DNA of 10,597 bases, taken from a bacterium (GTDB taxonomy: Bacteria; Bacillota; Clostridia; Oscillospirales; Acutalibacteraceae). The stretch spans positions 1 to 10,597 of the forward strand of contig SFWF01000053.1 in NCBI GenBank assembly GCA_004560045.1, read 5' to 3'. The notes below the pieces were generated by a model that ran no database searches, was not told where the DNA came from, and saw only the letters and a program-made list of their open reading frames with translations. Positions 1 to 6,694 of the stretch are shown in pieces (the first letter of the stretch is position 1; each line of letters starts with the position of its first letter). Position numbers and translations under genes: made by a program.

Positions 1-14
1 AAGGAGGAATTTTT

Positions 15-1592
15 ATGAAATCAAGCTTCAGAAAAATAATCAGTCTTGTTCTTTCCGCTTTGATGATTTTCTCGCTTTGTACCGTCGCTTTTGCGGCCGG
101 AGACAAAACGGATCTTCCGATCGTTTACATTGCAGGAAGAAGTGCAAGAATTTACGCACCGGACGGAACGTGCATTTATCCGAGAAGCGAAAACATTGAG
201 CCGGGCTTTGACGAGGTGGAGTATACAAAGTCTATCATACCCGATATTCTCAAGGCTCTTGGAAAAAGCATGGTCACCGATGACTGGGATTCTTACAGCG
301 ATACCGTGTATGACCTGATTGCTCCGCTTTTTGAGCAGATTCAGCTTGACGAAAACGCAGACCCCGAACCGGGCACAAAAATTGCCATGTATCCCGAGCC
401 GAAGAAAAAATCAAGCAACTTCCAGCTTTTCGACTATCAGTTCCAGTATGACTGGCGAATTGACCCGTGTCTGCTTGCCGATGAGCTTGCTGTTTTCATC
501 GACAAGGTTCTGACGGCTACGGGTGCTTCTCAGGTTGAAATCGTCGGACGCTGTCTCGGCTCAACGATCGTGAACGCTTATCTTGAAAAATACGGCGACG
601 AGGGCAAGGTTGCAAACGTTGTTTTCCACGTTCCGACAACCGCAGGCTCGATGACAATCGGTTCGCTTTTCTCCGGTCAGGTTAAATTCAACGCCGAATC
701 TCTCGACCGCTATGTTGCCTATTACATGAACGACACCAACCACCGCTTCCTTGACGGCGACGAAACCGCACAGTTCATCGCTGCATTTTCCGCCTTTATT
801 ACACAGGCGCAGGTCATGGGCTACGGTGCAGACGTACTTAACTATGTTTTCCTGAAGGTCAGAGACAATCTTGTCAAGCGCCTTGTCAAATCCCTGTTCT
901 TCTTCCCGACCTATTGGGCAATGATCGATGACAGATACTACGAAGATGCCAAAACTTTCGTTTTCGGCGAAGAAGGCAGCGCAGACCGTGAAACCTATAA
1001 GAAGTATATCGAAAAAATCGACAACTATCATTATACCGTACAGATGAATTACGAATCGACCCTTACAAGGCTTCATGACAAGGGTATGAACATCTCCGTT
1101 ATCGCAAAGTACGGCGGAAATCTTCTTCCGGTCAACGAGGGCTGTGACGCTCTTGCGGACGGCAGAATCGAAACCTCCTCGCTGTCCTTCGGCGCAACGT
1201 GTTCGCTTATGCACACCAAGCTTTCCGCAAGCTACATTGAAAAAGCCAAGGAAAAAGGAACCGACAAGTACATCTCGGCCGACAGAAAAATTGACGCTTC
1301 CACCTGTCTGTTCCCGGACAGCACATGGTTTGTAAGAGGACTTGAGCACGCCTCTTTCCCGCAAAGCGTTGACCAACTGATTCTGTTCTGCTTAAAGCAC
1401 CCGGGTCAGGCGACCGTTTGGGAAAACGAAAGCTATCCGCAGTATCTTGACTATGACCCTGATACCGGTGCGATTTCTCCGGTCACCGGCAACAGCAAGC
1501 AGGATAAGATCTGGACAAACGATTTCTTTCAGGCCGTTTTCCGCTTCCTGACCGCTTTGCTGAAAATCCTCGTGAAAGTAATCAGCGCATAA
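15..1592 (+). CDS. Secreted LCAT-like alpha/beta hydrolase with Cys in the nucleophile position
   Basis: The 525-aa protein begins with a Sec signal peptide: a basic start (K2, R6, K7), a hydrophobic stretch to about residue 26 and an AFA-AG cleavage site near residue 27, so it should be exported. The mature part resembles lecithin:cholesterol-acyltransferase-type alpha/beta hydrolases: an early strand LPIVYIAG (34-41), a YDWR motif (145-148) and the nucleophile elbow VEIVGRCLGS (174-183). The elbow is G-x-C-x-G, so Cys180 (TGT at 552-554) replaces the usual Ser. A late IDAST..PDSTWF segment (426-438) and H445 (GLEHASF) are candidates for the acid and His of the triad. The last 25 residues form a hydrophobic/amphipathic helix (FFQAVFRFLTALLKILVKV) that may bind membrane or envelope. 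AAGGAGG at 1-7 gives a 7-nt spacer to the ATG. It stands alone, ends in a terminator and converges on the histidine kinase. Substrate unknown; lipid or ester acyl transfer/hydrolysis is the family expectation. Confidence 0.85.
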   Translation: MKSSFRKIISLVLSALMIFSLCTVAFAAGDKTDLPIVYIAGRSARIYAPDGTCIYPRSENIEPGFDEVEYTKSIIPDILKALGKSMVTDDWDSYSDTVYDLIAPLFEQIQLDENADPEPGTKIAMYPEPKKKSSNFQLFDYQFQYDWRIDPCLLADELAVFIDKVLTATGASQVEIVGRCLGSTIVNAYLEKYGDEGKVANVVFHVPTTAGSMTIGSLFSGQVKFNAESLDRYVAYYMNDTNHRFLDGDETAQFIAAFSAFITQAQVMGYGADVLNYVFLKVRDNLVKRLVKSLFFFPTYWAMIDDRYYEDAKTFVFGEEGSADRETYKKYIEKIDNYHYTVQMNYESTLTRLHDKGMNISVIAKYGGNLLPVNEGCDALADGRIETSSLSFGATCSLMHTKLSASYIEKAKEKGTDKYISADRKIDASTCLFPDSTWFVRGLEHASFPQSVDQLILFCLKHPGQATVWENESYPQYLDYDPDTGAISPVTGNSKQDKIWTNDFFQAVFRFLTALLKILVKVISA

Positions 1593-1607
1593 GAGACAAA
1601 AGCCGCG

Positions 1608-1638
1608 TCCGTCTGACGAAAGTCGGACGGATTTTTTT
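1608..1638 (+). terminator. Rho-independent terminator of the LCAT-like gene
   Basis: A 10-bp stem (TCCGTCTGAC at 1608-1617 with GTCGGACGGA at 1622-1631, one T-G pair) closes a GAAA tetraloop and is followed by seven T residues. It lies 15 nt after the stop codon. The rest of the 1593-1773 gap is AT-rich and holds no convincing ORF; I see no comparable hairpin for the converging histidine kinase gene. Confidence 0.9.
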
Positions 1639-1680
1639 ATCCGGATTTTTCTGATGTTCGGTAATATTTGCCGATCGGAA

Positions 1681-1719
1681 TTATAATTTGTTTCCAATGT
1701 GCTAATATATAAATTATAA
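1681..1719. repeat. AT-rich inverted repeat between convergent genes
   Basis: TTATAATTT (1681-1689) and AAATTATAA (1711-1719) are perfect 9-bp inverted arms around a 21-nt spacer. All pairs are A-T, so it would be a weak hairpin and may simply reflect local base composition. It lies about 55 bp beyond the stop codon of the histidine kinase on that gene's downstream side. Confidence 0.4.
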
Positions 1720-1773
1720 ACAAAGGTTATTCACGTTTTGTCATTTTTTGTGATTTTTTTGAATCTTTGCTCT

Positions 1774-2862
1774 CTATTGTGCTTTAGGCAGCTCTACAGT
1801 AAAGGCCGTCAGACTATCCGAAGAACTGACGGTAACGCTTCCGCCGTGAAGCTCGACGATCCTTTTTACGATCGCAAGGCCTACGCCGTTACCTTCGCCG
1901 CTGTGGGATTCGTCAGCCTGATAGAATTTTCCGAATATCTTACCGATATGCTCGGGGGCTATTTCACTTCCGGTATTTGTTATTTTAACCGATACGGTGT
2001 TCTCGTTTTCGGTTATGAAAACGTTAACCGCCGAATACTCGGGAGAAAATTTAATAGCGTTATCAAGCAGATTTATCCATACCTGCTTTAAAAGCTCCTC
2101 GTCGGCCGAAATGCTTATCTCTCTGAAATCAAGCGAAAATTCGGTGTTCTTCTTTGTCCACTTGTTTTCGAGAAGCAGTAGGCAGGAACGTATCTGCTCC
2201 GAAAGATTATAGCTTTTTACCTCGGTCAAAATGGTTTGATTTTCAACCTTGGTAAGGCTAAGCACGTTGTTGGCCATGCTTGCAAGGCGAAGAGACTCTT
2301 CCTCGATTATCGCAAGGTATTCCTCTTTTTGCTCTTCGGTAAGGTTTCCGCGTCTCAGTAGCTTTGCAAACCCGGCAATAGATACGATAGGGGTTTTAAA
2401 CTCGTGTGAAAAGTTGTTGACGAAATCGCTTCTGAGCATTTCGGTACCCTCAAGCTCTTCGGCCATCTTATTAAAGCTTTCGCTTATTTCCTTAAAGGTA
2501 GGATGTGCGCTCAGTGGCCTTCCGAACTTGAGCCTTGCCTTGAAATCCCCGTTTGCCAGGCGATTTATCTGGTTTATCATTCGGTTAAGGGGCTTAAGAG
2601 GGTATTTGATAGCCAAAAAGGTTACTCCTATTCCGATTACAAAGCTGGTTATCGAAAGATATACAAGGGTAGGAGTCAGGTCGAAGCTAAGCTCCTCACT
2701 TTTCCCGCCGAGACCCATCCAGCCAAGCCGAGAAAACAAATGGGCCGTGGCCGAAGCTACCGCAATTGAAATCGCAAGAATAACGAATATTACAATAACG
2801 AAGGTAATGGTCAGCGAAAACCTGTTATTTCGGTCGGTTTTAGTAAGCTTTGGTTTTCTCAT
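1774..2862 (-). CDS. Membrane sensor histidine kinase of an OmpR-type two-component system
   Basis: This 362-aa kinase has two membrane segments (about 15-37 and 66-86) separated by only about 28 residues, then a HAMP linker (about 86-138, with YPLKPLNRMINQINRL), a dimerisation/phosphoacceptor domain with H153 in NFSHEFKTPI, and an ATPase domain: N-box LLDNAIKFSP with N268, a G1-type box NTGSEI (296-301) and a G2 box GNGVGLAI (324-331). The G1 box lacks the usual Asp (DxGxGI); NxG versions occur in some active kinases such as the CusS and HssS types, so activity is still likely. It should autophosphorylate at H153 and pass phosphate to the regulator encoded just upstream. Its ATG overlaps that gene's TGA by 4 bp (ATGA), implying translational coupling. 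The signal is unknown; the tiny external loop suggests sensing in or near the membrane. Confidence 0.93.
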   Translation of the reverse strand: MRKPKLTKTDRNNRFSLTITFVIVIFVILAISIAVASATAHLFSRLGWMGLGGKSEELSFDLTPTLVYLSITSFVIGIGVTFLAIKYPLKPLNRMINQINRLANGDFKARLKFGRPLSAHPTFKEISESFNKMAEELEGTEMLRSDFVNNFSHEFKTPIVSIAGFAKLLRRGNLTEEQKEEYLAIIEEESLRLASMANNVLSLTKVENQTILTEVKSYNLSEQIRSCLLLLENKWTKKNTEFSLDFREISISADEELLKQVWINLLDNAIKFSPEYSAVNVFITENENTVSVKITNTGSEIAPEHIGKIFGKFYQADESHSGEGNGVGLAIVKRIVELHGGSVTVSSSDSLTAFTVELPKAQ

Positions 2863-3533
2863 TTGTTTTTAACCGCCTTATAGCCGAGGCCTCTTACCGA
2901 TTCTATGGTAAATTCCTCATAGTTTTCAAAGCGTTTTCTGAGCCGTCCGATATGAACCGTAACCGTTTCCCAACCCGTAGCGCTGCTTACTCCCCATATC
3001 TCATCCATAAGCTGAATACGGGTGAAGATCTTTCCGGGGTAGGAGAGAAGCTTATAAAGAAGCAAAAACTCCTTTTGAGGAAGCTCCTGAACGTCGTTTC
3101 CCTTTGTTACGGTAAGAGAATCGTAGTCGAGAACAAGATCTCCTATAACGATCCTTCGGTCGCTGGCGATCTTAGCTCTCCGAAGAAGGGCCTTGATACG
3201 AAGAAGCATCTCAACCTCGTCGATAGGCTTGGTCATATAATCGTCGGTTCCGACGAGAAATCCCTTTTGCTTATCTGCAGGAAGCTGTTTTGCCGAGATC
3301 ATCAGTATCGGAAGATTGTCGTCCGCCTCGCGTACCGCCTTGGTAAATTCGTAGCCGTCCATATTCGGCATCATAATATCGACTATAATAAGATCGATAT
3401 GCTCGCTATCCATAACCTTAAGGGCGTCAAGGCCGTCGGTTGCGGTAAAAACGGTATACTTTTCGGCCTCTAAAACCGCCTTTAACAGAAGTCTTGTGTT
3501 TTTATCATCATCAACAACTAACAGGTTGAACAT
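2859..3533 (-). CDS. OmpR-family response regulator
   Basis: This is a 224-aa DNA-binding response regulator. The receiver domain (about 1-115) shows the acidic cluster VVDDD (6-10), phosphoacceptor D52 in IIVDIMMPNMDG, S80 in MISAK and K102 in DYMTKP. A C-terminal winged helix follows (about 120-221), including LPQKEFLLL and TVTVHIGRLRKRF with a terminal RGLGYKAV. An in-frame GTG exists 9 nt upstream at 3542, but it lies inside the AAGGAG ribosome binding site (3547-3542); the ATG at 3533 has an ideal 8-nt spacer and gives the classical MFNLLVVDDD start, so I chose the ATG. Its stop overlaps the kinase start, making them a cognate pair. It follows the epimerase-like gene by 70 bp on the same strand without a visible terminator. 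Local wording (IGDLVLDY, LPQKEF, KIFTR) recalls HssR-like regulators, but I would not assign a haem signal. Confidence 0.95.
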   Translation of the reverse strand: MFNLLVVDDDKNTRLLLKAVLEAEKYTVFTATDGLDALKVMDSEHIDLIIVDIMMPNMDGYEFTKAVREADDNLPILMISAKQLPADKQKGFLVGTDDYMTKPIDEVEMLLRIKALLRRAKIASDRRIVIGDLVLDYDSLTVTKGNDVQELPQKEFLLLYKLLSYPGKIFTRIQLMDEIWGVSSATGWETVTVHIGRLRKRFENYEEFTIESVRGLGYKAVKNK

Positions 3534-3562
3534 TTTATGCACTCCTTCAAAAAGTTAAAAAT

Positions 3563-3596
3563 ATGATAAAACAACAAGGTAAACTTTAACTAAACT
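3563..3596 (-). promoter_or_regulatory. Candidate promoter and direct-repeat operator of the two-component operon
   Basis: Reading the minus strand, AGTTTA occurs twice exactly 11 bp apart (complements at 3591-3596 and 3580-3585), followed by a -10-like TATCAT (3568-3563). No good -35 box exists at the right distance; the repeats occupy that place. OmpR-family regulators commonly bind direct repeats 10-11 bp apart next to poor -35 boxes, so autoregulation by the adjacent regulator is a reasonable inference. The arrangement is short and could be chance in AT-rich DNA. Confidence 0.35.
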
Positions 3597-3603
3597 ATAT
3601 CCC

Positions 3604-4608
3604 TTAGCGATAGTTTTCCTCAAAATCCGAAAGCTTGTCGGTAAAACTGAAGGTGATTTCCGAAGAGTAGCTTTCATCGGCCTCAAGATAGGGTAAAACG
3701 CCGTTTTCTCTCATCTTTGTTCTGGGAGAGGGATAGCAGTTTCCGGGTTCTATTCCGAGAACATAGTCGCGTCTGCCCATCATCTTCCATTCTGTAAGGC
3801 AGGGGAGAGCCTTCTTATCGTAGGAGAAGGTAACGCCAACGCCGGCGTCGGGGCTGAAAATTCCGGTATGAACGAGGCCGTCGGAAAACTCCTTGGGATC
3901 GAAGCAATAGCAGCGCTCGACAAAGCCCTGCTGAGGCTTTTCCATAGTCGTGGCAGTGTCGATGTATTTCTGCTCTTCCTCACTATCTGCCCACATCTTT
4001 TCGTTCGGGAACTTCACAACGCTGTTTTCGTTCAGTAAGGGATAACCCATATTGCAGTGGTAAAGAACGAGAAATTCGGCCTTGGCTTCGCCCTCGTTGG
4101 TCACCGTATCGCTCATAGTGAACTTGTTTTCGGTATAGGAAAGGGTATAGGTTCTTTTTAAAACCATTCTGCGGCCGAAGAGCACGCAGTCGCGAACGGT
4201 AGCCTTAACGATAAGAGCTTCATCGGTCTCTTCAACGCTGTAGCCCTCTGCGGGAGCGTTTCCGATCCTTCCGTGCTGAGGAATGTATTCCCCGTTATCA
4301 ACGCTGGCACCTCCTGCGCCTTCAAAGCCGACGGTGGTGCAGAAGCCTGCGGTAAAGTTGCGTAAAAAGCCTGCGTCGTCTGCGTCGTAGTAGGAGGGAT
4401 GCACGTTTCCTGCGGGGGTCATATATCCCATATTTTTTCCGTTATAGGTAACGCGGTAGGGGTCGGCGCAACGGTCAAGCGCTACCCAGAGCTCAAGACC
4501 GATACCGTTTCTAAGGTATAAAAATTTCATTCCCTGACCTTTTCCGTTCTGAAGAACGTATTCCTCTGCACCGCGGGTCTGCAAGGGGTGTCCAACGTAA
4601 AATTTCAT
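3604..4608 (-). CDS. Aldose 1-epimerase-like protein (DUF4432 type)
   Basis: This 334-aa cytosolic protein looks like the DUF4432 branch of the galactose-mutarotase superfamily, beta-sandwich proteins that interconvert sugar anomers or bind sugars. Landmarks are GFEGAGG (95-101), H112 in PQHGRIGN, H184 in LYHCNMGYPL and E287 in GIEPGNCYP. The two His and the Glu are the likely counterparts of the catalytic His/His/Glu of GalM. The open frame could begin 21 codons earlier, but the ATG at 4608 has AAGGAGA (4623-4617) at an 8-nt spacer and the extra N-terminus has no family character, so I use the shorter form. A strong promoter precedes it. It is divergent from the PfkB kinase and upstream of the response regulator, with which it may be co-transcribed. 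A sugar-catabolic role fits its neighbours; the substrate is not evident. Confidence 0.82.
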   Translation of the reverse strand: MKFYVGHPLQTRGAEEYVLQNGKGQGMKFLYLRNGIGLELWVALDRCADPYRVTYNGKNMGYMTPAGNVHPSYYDADDAGFLRNFTAGFCTTVGFEGAGGASVDNGEYIPQHGRIGNAPAEGYSVEETDEALIVKATVRDCVLFGRRMVLKRTYTLSYTENKFTMSDTVTNEGEAKAEFLVLYHCNMGYPLLNENSVVKFPNEKMWADSEEEQKYIDTATTMEKPQQGFVERCYCFDPKEFSDGLVHTGIFSPDAGVGVTFSYDKKALPCLTEWKMMGRRDYVLGIEPGNCYPSPRTKMRENGVLPYLEADESYSSEITFSFTDKLSDFEENYR

Positions 4609-4649
4609 AAAGCGTATCTCCTTAAAATACAAAATATAGCTTTTATCGC

Positions 4650-4678
4650 ATTTTACATCAAAATCGGTCAACTGTCAA
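4650..4678 (-). promoter_or_regulatory. Sigma-A-type promoter of the epimerase-like gene
   Basis: On the minus strand TTGACA (4678-4673) is followed after exactly 17 nt by TAAAAT (4655-4650). The predicted start near 4643 leaves a leader of about 35 nt before the ATG at 4608. The -35 box matches the consensus completely. Confidence 0.75.
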
Positions 4679-4689
4679 ATAAAACAGTT
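4670..4689. promoter_or_regulatory. Short inverted repeat over the epimerase -35 box
   Basis: AACTG (4670-4674) and CAGTT (4685-4689) form a 5-bp inverted repeat with a 10-nt spacer that overlaps the -35 box of the epimerase promoter. The position suits a repressor operator. The arms are short, so chance is a real alternative. Confidence 0.25.
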
Positions 4690-4712
4690 TTCTTGAGGTA
4701 AATGATCGAAAC

Positions 4713-4729
4713 AGTGTACAAAAGTGTAC
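4713..4729. promoter_or_regulatory. AGTGTAC direct repeat, candidate AraC-type operator
   Basis: AGTGTAC occurs at 4713-4719 and again at 4723-4729, a 10-bp period (one helical turn). The pair is about 20 bp upstream of the kinase -35 box and also upstream of the divergent epimerase promoter. The same AGTGTA word occurs at 7623-7628 between the AraC-family gene and the deacetylase gene. AraC-family proteins often bind direct repeats upstream of -35, so this may be the local regulator's site; that link is inferred. Confidence 0.45.
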
Positions 4730-4749
4730 CAAAATCTTACAATCGTACA

Positions 4750-4778
4750 TTGAAAATAGGCCGAAAAGGTGTTATTAT
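4750..4778 (+). promoter_or_regulatory. Sigma-A-type promoter of the kinase-aldolase operon
   Basis: TTGAAA (4750-4755) and TATTAT (4773-4778) are separated by exactly 17 nt. The predicted start near 4785 falls just before the GAGGTGA ribosome binding site (4789-4795), so the leader is very short, about 18 nt to the ATG at 4803. Confidence 0.7.
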
Positions 4779-4802
4779 ATAAATAAATGAGGTGACTTTG
4801 TT

Positions 4803-5825
4803 ATGAGTAATAACTCTAACGGTATAGTAGTCGCGGGTAATATAATCGTCGATATAGTAAAAACCGTCGACTGTTATCCCGAAATCGGAATGCTTGCGAA
4901 CGTAAGCTCGGTTTCAAGAGCTGTTGGAGGTTGCGTTTCCAATACGGGAATCGACCTTAAAAAAATCGACCCGTCTCTTCCCGTTTCCGCTATCGGAAAG
5001 GTCGGAAAGGACGACGTAGCCGACTTCCTTTTAGGTCAGTTTGACAAATACGGCTTAGAGAGAAGCGGAGTAACGTTAAGCAAAACTCAGCCCACCAGCT
5101 TCAGCGACGTTATGAGTATGCCCTCGGGAGAAAGAACCTTCTTTCACGGACGCGGCGCCAATGCCGAGTTTTCTCCTGCCGATATAGATATCGACTCTCT
5201 TTCCTGCGATATTTTTCATATTGGATACATACTGTTGCTCGACGCTATGGACGCGAAGGACTCCGAATACGGTACCGTAATGGCGAGACTGCTTGCCGAG
5301 GTTCAGAAGAGGGGAATAAAAACCTCTATCGACGTCGTCAGCGACAGCAGCTCCGACTACAAGTCGAAGATACTACCCTCACTTAAATACAGTAACTACG
5401 CAATTATGAACGAGATCGAAAGTACGATGCTTTCCGACCTTGACGCTTACGACGAAAACGGTAACGTAATTACCGAGAACATAAGAAAAACAATGGAGCT
5501 TATGGCTGCGGCCGGAGTAAAGGATAAGATAGTTATTCACTGCAAGGACGCAGGCTTCTGCTATGACGTTGCCACTAAGCGCTTTACCTGCGTGCCCTCC
5601 TTAAATATTCCCAAGGGAGAAATTAAGGGAAGCGTCGGAGCGGGAGATGCCTTCTGCGCAGGAACCCTTTACGGAATCTATAACGGCTGGGACGATGAAG
5701 AGATACTTAAATTTGCTTCCGCCTCTGCCGCCTGCAACCTCTTTGCCGAAAACTCGATAGACGGTCTGAGAGAAAAAGCAGAAATAGAAAAAATCGCCGA
5801 AAAATACGGCAGAAAAGAGATTTGA
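4803..5825 (+). CDS. PfkB-family carbohydrate kinase
   Basis: This 340-aa protein is an ATP-dependent sugar kinase of the ribokinase/PfkB family. The N-terminal substrate region includes VAGNIIVDIV (10-19) and VGGCVSNTGIDL (41-52), matching the family's GG-x-x-x-N pattern. The C-terminal signature GSVGAGDAFCAGTLYG (276-291) carries the anion hole GAGD with catalytic base D282. Length is near the upper end for the family. GAGGTGA gives a 7-nt spacer to the ATG. The stop is followed 2 bp later by the aldolase start, so the two are an operon. Beside a ketose-bisphosphate aldolase, the likely reaction is phosphorylation of a ketose monophosphate (for example tagatose-6-phosphate or fructose-6-phosphate) to the bisphosphate. 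Fructoselysine-type or deoxy-gluconate-type kinases share the fold, so the exact sugar is open. Confidence 0.92.
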   Translation: MSNNSNGIVVAGNIIVDIVKTVDCYPEIGMLANVSSVSRAVGGCVSNTGIDLKKIDPSLPVSAIGKVGKDDVADFLLGQFDKYGLERSGVTLSKTQPTSFSDVMSMPSGERTFFHGRGANAEFSPADIDIDSLSCDIFHIGYILLLDAMDAKDSEYGTVMARLLAEVQKRGIKTSIDVVSDSSSDYKSKILPSLKYSNYAIMNEIESTMLSDLDAYDENGNVITENIRKTMELMAAAGVKDKIVIHCKDAGFCYDVATKRFTCVPSLNIPKGEIKGSVGAGDAFCAGTLYGIYNGWDDEEILKFASASAACNLFAENSIDGLREKAEIEKIAEKYGRKEI

Positions 5826-5827
5826 TT

Positions 5828-6664
5828 ATGTTAGTAACCTTAAACGACGTACTAAAAAAAGCACAGGCAGAGCATTACGGAGTCGGCCTTTTTAATACCA
5901 CCGATACCGATATGGCTCAGGCCGTAATCGAGGCCGCAGAGGAAATGCGTTCTCCCGTTATAATCGGAACCGCCGAGGTTCTCCTTTATGCGGGCGAGCT
6001 TAAGCTTATCGTTCCATCTATCCGTGCCCTCGCAGAGCGCGCAAGCGTTCCCGTAGTTCTTCATTATGACCACGGCCTTACCTTCGACCGCTGTATCGAG
6101 GCTTTAAAGCTCGGCTTTACAAGCGTTATGTTCGACGGTTCGGCAGGGGATAGCGACAAGAATATTGAAGCTACCGCCGAAATGGTCAAGATCGCTCATT
6201 CTTTCGGGGCTTCTGTTGAGGGTGAGATAGGTCACGTAGGACAGGCCGAAACCAACGACGGTCTCCTTACCGATATGTATACCACCCCCGGGGAAGCTGT
6301 CGATTTCGTTGCCGCTACGGGTGTTGACGCTCTCGCAGTTGCTATCGGAACCGCCCACGGTGCATATAAGACCAAGCCCTGCCTTGACATCGAAAGACTT
6401 AAGGCCATTCGCGCCGCTACCGATACTCCGCTGGTGCTTCACGGCGGCTCGGGGCTTTCCGACGACGACTTCAGAAACACTATTGCCGCAGGTATCGCCA
6501 AGGTGAATATCTTTACCGACCTTTGCGTTGCGGGTAATGAGGGAATGAAGAAGGGCCTTGCAGCAGATATGGCATATCTCGATATCCGTAATCTTAAGGT
6601 TGAAGAAATGAAGAAGGCCGTTATAAACAAGATGACCCTCTTCGGTTCACAGAATAAGGCATAA
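5828..6664 (+). CDS. Class II (metal-dependent) ketose-bisphosphate aldolase
   Basis: This 278-aa enzyme should cleave a ketose 1,6-bisphosphate to dihydroxyacetone phosphate and glyceraldehyde 3-phosphate. Family marks are HYDHG with D81 (proton donor) and metal ligand H82, VMFDGS (100-105), E133 in GEIGHVG, H177 in GTAHGAYK and H205 in LHGGSG, then KVNIFTDL (225-232). Length fits the KbaY/GatY/short Fba group (about 280). F229 occupies the position that is Asp in E. coli FbaA (NIDT) and Ala in GatY (NVAT), so substrate preference cannot be copied from either. An in-frame TTG at 5822 is possible, but an AAGAGA ribosome binding site at 5815-5820 suits the ATG at 5828, which I use. It lies 2 bp after the kinase stop. 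Downstream it converges on the AraC-family gene. Confidence 0.93.
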   Translation: MLVTLNDVLKKAQAEHYGVGLFNTTDTDMAQAVIEAAEEMRSPVIIGTAEVLLYAGELKLIVPSIRALAERASVPVVLHYDHGLTFDRCIEALKLGFTSVMFDGSAGDSDKNIEATAEMVKIAHSFGASVEGEIGHVGQAETNDGLLTDMYTTPGEAVDFVAATGVDALAVAIGTAHGAYKTKPCLDIERLKAIRAATDTPLVLHGGSGLSDDDFRNTIAAGIAKVNIFTDLCVAGNEGMKKGLAADMAYLDIRNLKVEEMKKAVINKMTLFGSQNKA

Positions 6665-6686
6665 AAAACGGCCGCCGAGGCAGCCG
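6663..6686 (-). terminator. Terminator of the AraC-family gene, overlapping the aldolase stop
   Basis: On the minus strand CGGCTGC (6686-6680) pairs with GCGGCCG (6675-6669), with one T-G pair, around a CTCG loop and is followed by six T residues (6668-6663). The hairpin begins 8 nt after the regulator's stop. The T tract overlaps the aldolase stop codon at 6662-6664. Read on the plus strand the hairpin lacks a U tract, so it may end aldolase transcripts poorly. Confidence 0.8.
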
Positions 6687-6694
6687 CTTAAAAA

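Noticed and set aside
561..1376. 271-codon open frame antisense to the LCAT-like gene
   Set aside because: It lies wholly within a gene with signal peptide, family motifs, ribosome site and terminator; the translated product has no recognisable motif and no ribosome binding site.
1681..1719. AT-rich inverted repeat as the terminator of the histidine kinase gene
   Set aside because: The stem is all A-T with a 21-nt loop and no following U tract on the minus strand, so termination here is not supported.
2249..2872. 207-codon plus-strand frame over the histidine kinase (and a similar one at 2850-3473 over the response regulator)
   Set aside because: The minus-strand frames show complete kinase and regulator motif sets; the plus-strand products are low-complexity shadows.
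3534..3542. GTG start three codons upstream for the response regulator
   Set aside because: It lies inside the AAGGAG ribosome binding site; the ATG at 3533 has correct spacing and the standard receiver N-terminus.
4609..4671. 21-codon N-terminal extension of the epimerase-like protein
   Set aside because: The ATG at 4608 has AAGGAGA at an 8-nt spacer, and the extension would start upstream of the predicted transcription start and overlap the promoter.
4609..4802. Riboswitch or CcpA (cre) site in the divergent intergenic region
   Set aside because: Both leaders are short (about 35 and 18 nt), too short for a riboswitch, and no good match to the TGWAANCGNTNWCA pattern was found by eye.
5822..5827. 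TTG start for the aldolase overlapping the kinase stop
   Set aside because: It would leave only 1 nt after the ribosome binding site; the ATG at 5828 has a 7-nt spacer.
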